In this document: positions 6,328 to 9,423 of the stretch, piece by piece
How positions within the stretch are numbered: position 1 is the stretch's first letter
How the letters are laid out: the number at the start of each line of letters is the position of its first letter
Origin: a bacterium
GTDB taxonomy: Bacteria > UBP15 > UBA6099 > JAJRTR01
Assembly: GCA_024278215.1 (NCBI GenBank)
Contig: JAJRTR010000176.1
Span: 1 to 9,423, forward strand
Length of the DNA: 9,423 nucleotides
Direction: 5' to 3'
Notes under the pieces: generated by a model
What the model was told of the DNA's origin: nothing
The model's input: the letters and a program-made list of their open reading frames with translations, nothing else
The model's database searches: none
Program-made: the position numbers and the translations under genes

Positions 6328-7356
6328 ATGGCAAAAAAAAGAAAAACCGCGAAAAAAACTGCGCCGAAAAAAATGGCGAAACCCACGAAACATAAATGGC
6401 AGATACCGCCCGAAGGCGGACACATGGAATCCGCTTCAGGACTCTACTACCAGAACATGACATGGGCGGCCATCGAAGAACGACTGAAAACAAACGACAC
6501 GATAATCCTTCCCATCGGCAGCACCGAGGCGCACGGCCCCAACGCCTGCACCGGCGAAGACACGTTCCTCGTCACGCGCATGGCCGAGCAGGTGGCGCAG
6601 AAAACAGGCTGCACCATCGCGCAGCCCCTGTGGTACGGCTCACACCCCTACCATCACATGGGCATGCCCGGCACAGTGCTCGTGCCCGAAGATTATTTCA
6701 TCGGCATGCTCAAGTCCATGATGGCCGGCTTCTGGAACGCCGGTTTCCGAAAACAAATACTTCTCAATGGACACGGTCAGGAATATGTCATCCCGACGGC
6801 TATTCACCAGTTCGCGAAGCATTTCCAGGTGCCCGGCATCTTCATCAATCTCAACTGGTACCACGCTGTGCAGGACTACTTCAAAGTGAAGGAAGAGGGC
6901 GGAACGTACGACACACATTTCATACACGCCGACGAAGTCGAGACATCCTGGTCGATGGCACTGTTCCCCGAGTTCATGGATCAGAGCAAAGCCGTAGACA
7001 CAGTGCCCAGGGGCTACCTGCCCGACGGACACATCGACAAGGCAGGCAATCTGCTGCACCGGCCCATCGCATGGTACGGACAGGTAGGGTGCGGCCCCGT
7101 CGAAATATCCGCCTATCCCGAAGGCTGCGTCGGCAAGTCCACTCTCGCCGACCCGGAGAAGGCCAAAGAAGGCATCAGCGCCCTGCTCGACTATATGGTC
7201 AGGCTCCACGACGACATCATGGCGGCATTCCCGGTCGGCAAACTCCCGCCCGCGAACGAGCTCACCGAGCGGCCCAAAGAGGAGATCGCGGCAATAACAA
7301 AAAAACCGCTCTCCAAAGGCTGGAAAAGCATCTATTCTCTCGGATACCCGTTCTAA
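6328..7356 (+). CDS. iolN: Creatininase-family hydrolase, IolN-like (3-dehydro-scyllo-inosose hydrolase)
   Basis: The 342-residue product has the creatininase-fold metal site: GSTEAHGPN (64-72) gives Glu67 and His69, Asp78 follows in GEDT, LNGHGQE (146-152) gives His149, and HADEVETS (200-207) supplies the conserved Glu. WKWQIPPEGG-type N-terminal sequence, the YGSHPYHHMGMPGT segment (103-116) and the C-terminal GWKSIYSLGYP resemble, as I recall them, proteins annotated as 3-dehydro-scyllo-inosose hydrolase, which open the diketo-inositol ring to 5-dehydro-L-gluconate in the Thermotoga-type inositol pathway. Other creatininase-fold amidohydrolases remain possible. ATG 6328 is chosen because GGGAGG (6318-6323) lies four bases before it. 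This start adds an unusual tail of about 22 residues made of Lys, Ala, Thr and Pro, encoded by three runs of seven or eight A. Without it the protein would begin at Met16. No other iol gene is in the window. Confidence 0.82.
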   Translation: MAKKRKTAKKTAPKKMAKPTKHKWQIPPEGGHMESASGLYYQNMTWAAIEERLKTNDTIILPIGSTEAHGPNACTGEDTFLVTRMAEQVAQKTGCTIAQPLWYGSHPYHHMGMPGTVLVPEDYFIGMLKSMMAGFWNAGFRKQILLNGHGQEYVIPTAIHQFAKHFQVPGIFINLNWYHAVQDYFKVKEEGGTYDTHFIHADEVETSWSMALFPEFMDQSKAVDTVPRGYLPDGHIDKAGNLLHRPIAWYGQVGCGPVEISAYPEGCVGKSTLADPEKAKEGISALLDYMVRLHDDIMAAFPVGKLPPANELTERPKEEIAAITKKPLSKGWKSIYSLGYPF

Positions 7357-7404
7357 GACAGGGCGCTTGGAGTTTACTCCGGGGGTGAGATAAACTATGT
7401 GTGC

Positions 7405-7433
7405 CGTGCTCAAACCGCATTTGTTTGGGCACG
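7405..7433. terminator. Strong hairpin between iolN-like gene and comM
   Basis: CGTGCTCAAAC (7405-7415) pairs with GTTTGGGCACG (7423-7433) over 11 positions, ten Watson-Crick and one G-U, around a 7-nt loop. It sits 48 bp after the stop of the hydrolase gene and upstream of the probable comM promoter, the right place for a terminator. Neither strand has a T-run after the stem, so it is not a classical Rho-independent terminator. It may block exonucleases or act with Rho. Confidence 0.4.
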
Positions 7434-7459
7434 AAAAGGCGACTTGTTTGATTCCGGCT

Positions 7460-7488
7460 TTGCCAGGTTAGGATATTATCGGTTAAAT
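7460..7488 (+). promoter_or_regulatory. Candidate sigma70-type promoter of comM
   Basis: TTGCCA (7460-7465) matches the -35 consensus at five of six bases, and TTAAAT (7483-7488) the -10 at four of six, with an optimal 17-bp spacer. The transcript would start near 7495 with a very short leader that contains the AAAGGAGA ribosome site (7501-7508). TATTAT at 7474-7479 is an alternative -10 but lacks a well-spaced -35. Confidence 0.4.
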
Positions 7489-7511
7489 AGCAAGCGGTAA
7501 AAAGGAGAGTT

Positions 7512-9071
7512 ATGTTCGCGAAGGTTCTTTCGGCGGCAACACTCGGCATCGACGCTTATGTGGTGGAAGTCGAGATAGACATCTCGAAGTCCGGTCTGCC
7601 ACGGTTCGACATTGTCGGACTGCCAGACACTGCCGTTAAAGAAAGCCGCGAGCGTGTGCGCACCGCTATCGAAAACAGCGACCTCGAGTTCTCCTACGAC
7701 CGCGTTACGGCAAATCTCGCGCCCGCAGACACAAAAAAAGAAGGGCCTTCCTTCGACCTTCCCATGGCCCTCGGGATGCTCGCCGCACAGGGACTGCTTT
7801 TCAACGAAACCGAACACATCGACACGCCCGGACACAAAGACCTGGTCTTCATCGGCGAATTGTCGCTCGACGGCAAACTGCGCCCGGTGAGCGGCGTGCT
7901 GCCCATAGCTATCATGGTCGGCGAAAACCCCAGCCTGCGCGGGATCGTGTTGCCGAAAGACAACGCGCCCGAGGCGTCGCTCGTCAGCAACATCGAGATA
8001 TATCCCGCGGAATCGCTCCACGAACTCGTGCGCTTTTTCTGGGGTGAGACAAAGATCGAACCATACCCGAACACCGGCTTCGAGGAACTCAAGGAAGCGC
8101 ACCGCTTCGACGTATGTTTCTCGGAAGTCAAGGGGCAGGAACACGCCAAGCGCGCACTTGAAATAGCGGCGGCGGGCAATCATAACTGCATCATGGTGGG
8201 ACCGCCGGGAAGTGGCAAAACGATGCTGGCAAAGCGGCTGCCGGGTATACTGCCGAGGCTGTCGCGCGAGGAAGCACTCGAGGTGACAAAACTTTACAGC
8301 ATCGCCGGCCACCTGAAAGCGGGCGAGGCAGTGATCCGGCGCAGGCCGTTCCGCAACCCGCACCACACTATATCAAATGTGGCGCTCGTGGGCGGCGGTT
8401 CCGTGCCGAAACCGGGAGAAGTAAGCCTGGCGCATCACGGTGTGCTTTTTCTCGACGAAATGACGGAGTTCAAACGCGACGTGCTCGAGGTCCTGCGCCA
8501 GCCGCTCGAGGAAGGTTCGGTGACAATATCGCGCGCGTCGATGTCGCTGACTTTCCCCGCGAGTTTCATCCTCATAGCGGCCATGAACCCCTGCCCATGC
8601 GGCTGGTACGGCGACTACTCGCGTGAATGTATATGTTCACCGCGCCAGATACAAAGCTATCTTAAAAAAGTGTCCGGCCCGCTGCTCGACCGGATCGACA
8701 TACACATAGAAACGCCGCGCGTGGAAACCGAGAAACTCACTTCGCTGCCCACCGGCGAGCCCAGCGCGAAGATTATCGGACGCACGAACGAGGCCCGCGA
8801 CCGGCAGCTCAAACGCTACGCCGACGAGCCGATATACTCGAATTCCGAGCTCAACTCGCGACTTATGAAACAGTACTGCGGGATGCCGCCCGAAGCGGAG
8901 GACCTGCTCAAACAGGCGATAAAGACCTACGGCTACACCGCACGCGCTTATGACCGCATACGCAAACTCGCCCTCACCATCGCCGATCTCGCGGGCCGCG
9001 ACGGCATTAAAACTGAAGACATCGCGGAAGCCGTCACGCTTCGAACACTCGACAGAAAATACTGGGGTTGA
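7512..9071 (+). CDS. comM: YifB/ComM family AAA+ ATPase (Mg-chelatase-like)
   Basis: This 519-residue protein is complete and full length for the family. The N-terminal Lon-protease-like domain (1-175) shows the family sequences GLPDTAVKESRERV and NLAPADTKKEGPSFDLPMAL. The AAA+ core follows: Walker A GPPGSGKT (230-237), RPFRNPHHTIS (278-288), Walker B VLFLDE (311-316), the four-cysteine CPCG...CIC element (Cys361, 363, 373, 375) and LLDRIDIH (391-398). The C-terminal domain (about 425-519) has the usual R-x-Y-x-R-x-x-x-L-A-x-T-I-A-D-L helix. In studied bacteria ComM is a hexameric helicase that promotes branch migration when transformed single-stranded DNA recombines. The ATG at 7512 has AAAGGAGA four bases upstream. 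No dprA or other competence gene is adjacent, and a promoter and hairpin upstream suggest its own transcription unit. Confidence 0.97.
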   Translation: MFAKVLSAATLGIDAYVVEVEIDISKSGLPRFDIVGLPDTAVKESRERVRTAIENSDLEFSYDRVTANLAPADTKKEGPSFDLPMALGMLAAQGLLFNETEHIDTPGHKDLVFIGELSLDGKLRPVSGVLPIAIMVGENPSLRGIVLPKDNAPEASLVSNIEIYPAESLHELVRFFWGETKIEPYPNTGFEELKEAHRFDVCFSEVKGQEHAKRALEIAAAGNHNCIMVGPPGSGKTMLAKRLPGILPRLSREEALEVTKLYSIAGHLKAGEAVIRRRPFRNPHHTISNVALVGGGSVPKPGEVSLAHHGVLFLDEMTEFKRDVLEVLRQPLEEGSVTISRASMSLTFPASFILIAAMNPCPCGWYGDYSRECICSPRQIQSYLKKVSGPLLDRIDIHIETPRVETEKLTSLPTGEPSAKIIGRTNEARDRQLKRYADEPIYSNSELNSRLMKQYCGMPPEAEDLLKQAIKTYGYTARAYDRIRKLALTIADLAGRDGIKTEDIAEAVTLRTLDRKYWG

Positions 9072-9280
9072 TTCCATTATGTCGTCCAGTGAATGGACAG
9101 ACAAATATCAGGATAAAAAGATGGCCACAGCTTGCAAAAGTAAGTTGCGTATCCGAAAACACATATCTATTTTGATGAAGTTGTGTTAAAAATATAGGGG
9201 CATCCGGGAATCAAGTGGGTGACCACAACATGTAGTGTAGAAAGGAGAGAAAGGCGAGTTTATCGCATTCAGGACGATAA

Positions 9281-9323
9281 CAGGAGAGAAAAAGAAAGAG
9301 AGGCCCCATTGAGAGGGCCTCTC
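9281..9323 (-). terminator. Rho-independent terminator on the minus strand
   Basis: GAGAGGCCC (9298-9306) pairs perfectly with GGGCCTCTC (9315-9323), nine base pairs around an 8-nt loop. Read on the minus strand, the stem is followed at once by TTTCTTTTTCTC, the U-rich tract of an intrinsic terminator. It therefore should end a minus-strand transcript that comes from the right of the window. On the plus strand no T-run follows, so it would not end comM. Confidence 0.75.
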
Positions 9324-9387
9324 CAGTTACCGTCACCAGTCGCGGCGCTCGGGTCGCTCTCCAGCGTTGCCCTATCCTCCGAACTGG
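9323..9387. other. Possible structured RNA segment
   Basis: CCAGTT (9323-9328) pairs with AACTGG (9382-9387), closing a 65-nt GC-rich domain next to the terminator. Inside, CGCT and AGCG flank CTCC as a small hairpin, and CTCTCCAG occurs at the domain's left end and again near 9357-9364. Read on the minus strand it would be the 3' part of a transcript ending at the terminator; on the plus strand, part of a leader before the Shine-Dalgarno at 9405. It matches no riboswitch, SRP, tmRNA or tRNA signature that I know. The pairing may be chance. Confidence 0.3.
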
Positions 9388-9404
9388 CGGGATCATGATA
9401 ACAT

Positions 9405-9420
9405 AAAGGAGGCTGGATTG
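9405..9420 (+). promoter_or_regulatory. Strong Shine-Dalgarno and possible TTG start of a gene leaving the window
   Basis: AAAGGAGG at 9405-9412 is a near-perfect anti-16S complement, and a TTG at 9418-9420 follows after five bases, the optimal distance. If real, a plus-strand gene begins here, of which only two codons (TTG AGA) are visible. Against this, the neighbouring terminator implies a minus-strand gene ending close by; a minus-strand frame stops with TGA at 9393-9395, 70 bp before that terminator. Sequence to the right is required to decide. Confidence 0.35.
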
Positions 9421-9423
9421 AGA

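Larger units (their letters stand above)
9072..9423. other. Non-coding 3' region
   Basis: No convincing gene was found. A 36-codon frame from ATG 9079 to the TAA at 9187-9189 exists but has no ribosome site and its translation shows no domain. The region holds a small GTGG-GTGA-CCAC hairpin (near 9215-9230), a purine-rich stretch with AGGAGAGAAA repeated at 9243-9252 and 9282-9291, and a 6-bp hairpin TTATCG/CGATAA (9260-9265 with 9275-9280) between those repeats, which may end the comM transcript. Then come the minus-strand terminator and the structured segment listed separately. Confidence 0.6.

Noticed and set aside
6396-7388. 330-codon plus-strand frame overlapping the IolN-like gene
   Set aside because: It is a frame-shifted shadow: extremely Arg/His-rich, with no motif, while the other frame has the full metal site.
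7440-7466. tRNA-like T-arm and CCA end (GTTTGATTCC...GCCA)
   Set aside because: No complementary 5' acceptor strand (AAAGCCG) or cloverleaf is found upstream.
9079-9189. 36-codon frame after comM
   Set aside because: It lacks a good ribosome site and any recognisable feature; a frame of this size is expected by chance.
9298-9400. Known riboswitch, 4.5S/SRP RNA or other named RNA
   Set aside because: I compared it from memory with glycine, TPP, c-di-GMP, cobalamin, SAH and SRP signatures and found no diagnostic core.

Overview
The window is ordinary bacterial chromosomal DNA of moderately high GC, with five complete protein genes separated by AT-richer intergenic stretches. The gene families (YifB/ComM ATPase, DegT aminotransferase, radical SAM enzyme, creatininase-fold hydrolase) occur in many phyla. 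TTG and GTG starts, purine-rich Shine-Dalgarno sites, dispersed palindromic repeats and two family-less membrane proteins would suit an uncultured bacterium, but I cannot assign a phylum from the sequence. No rRNA, tRNA, CRISPR array, intact transposase or phage gene is visible.

Layout. Positions 1-504 are non-coding and rich in repeats: a palindromic repeat-like block (1-108), a 145-bp stretch bounded by 22-bp inverted repeats (115-259), a 12-bp perfect palindrome (222-233) and a GC-rich hairpin with direct repeats (364-404). A plus-strand gene (505-2031) encodes a single-pass membrane protein with an N-terminal zinc ribbon. Convergent to it is a minus-strand operon: a DegT/DnrJ/EryC1-type PLP aminotransferase (4451-3192), then, 21 bp on, a radical SAM enzyme (3170-2079). 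A 128-bp divergent region with two facing extended -10 elements separates this operon from a plus-strand gene (4580-6196) for a polytopic membrane protein with a C-terminal beta-propeller-like ectodomain. Next are a creatininase-fold hydrolase resembling IolN, 3-dehydro-scyllo-inosose hydrolase (6328-7356), and a complete comM/yifB gene (7512-9071). The last 352 bp hold no convincing gene, but do hold a strong minus-strand intrinsic terminator, a possible structured RNA and a strong plus-strand Shine-Dalgarno site at the very edge.

Functional reading. The aminotransferase and radical SAM genes clearly form one transcription unit and probably act on the same sugar, cyclitol or peptide-like substrate. 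The IolN-like enzyme belongs to inositol catabolism in characterised organisms, but no other iol gene lies in the window. A link between the two (aminocyclitol or inosose chemistry) is possible and untested. ComM is a branch-migration helicase used in natural transformation and appears to be its own transcription unit. I did not find a clearly new biological system. The most notable items are the aminotransferase/radical SAM pair, the two unclassified membrane proteins, the facing promoters, the lysine-rich tail on the hydrolase and the structured 3' end.
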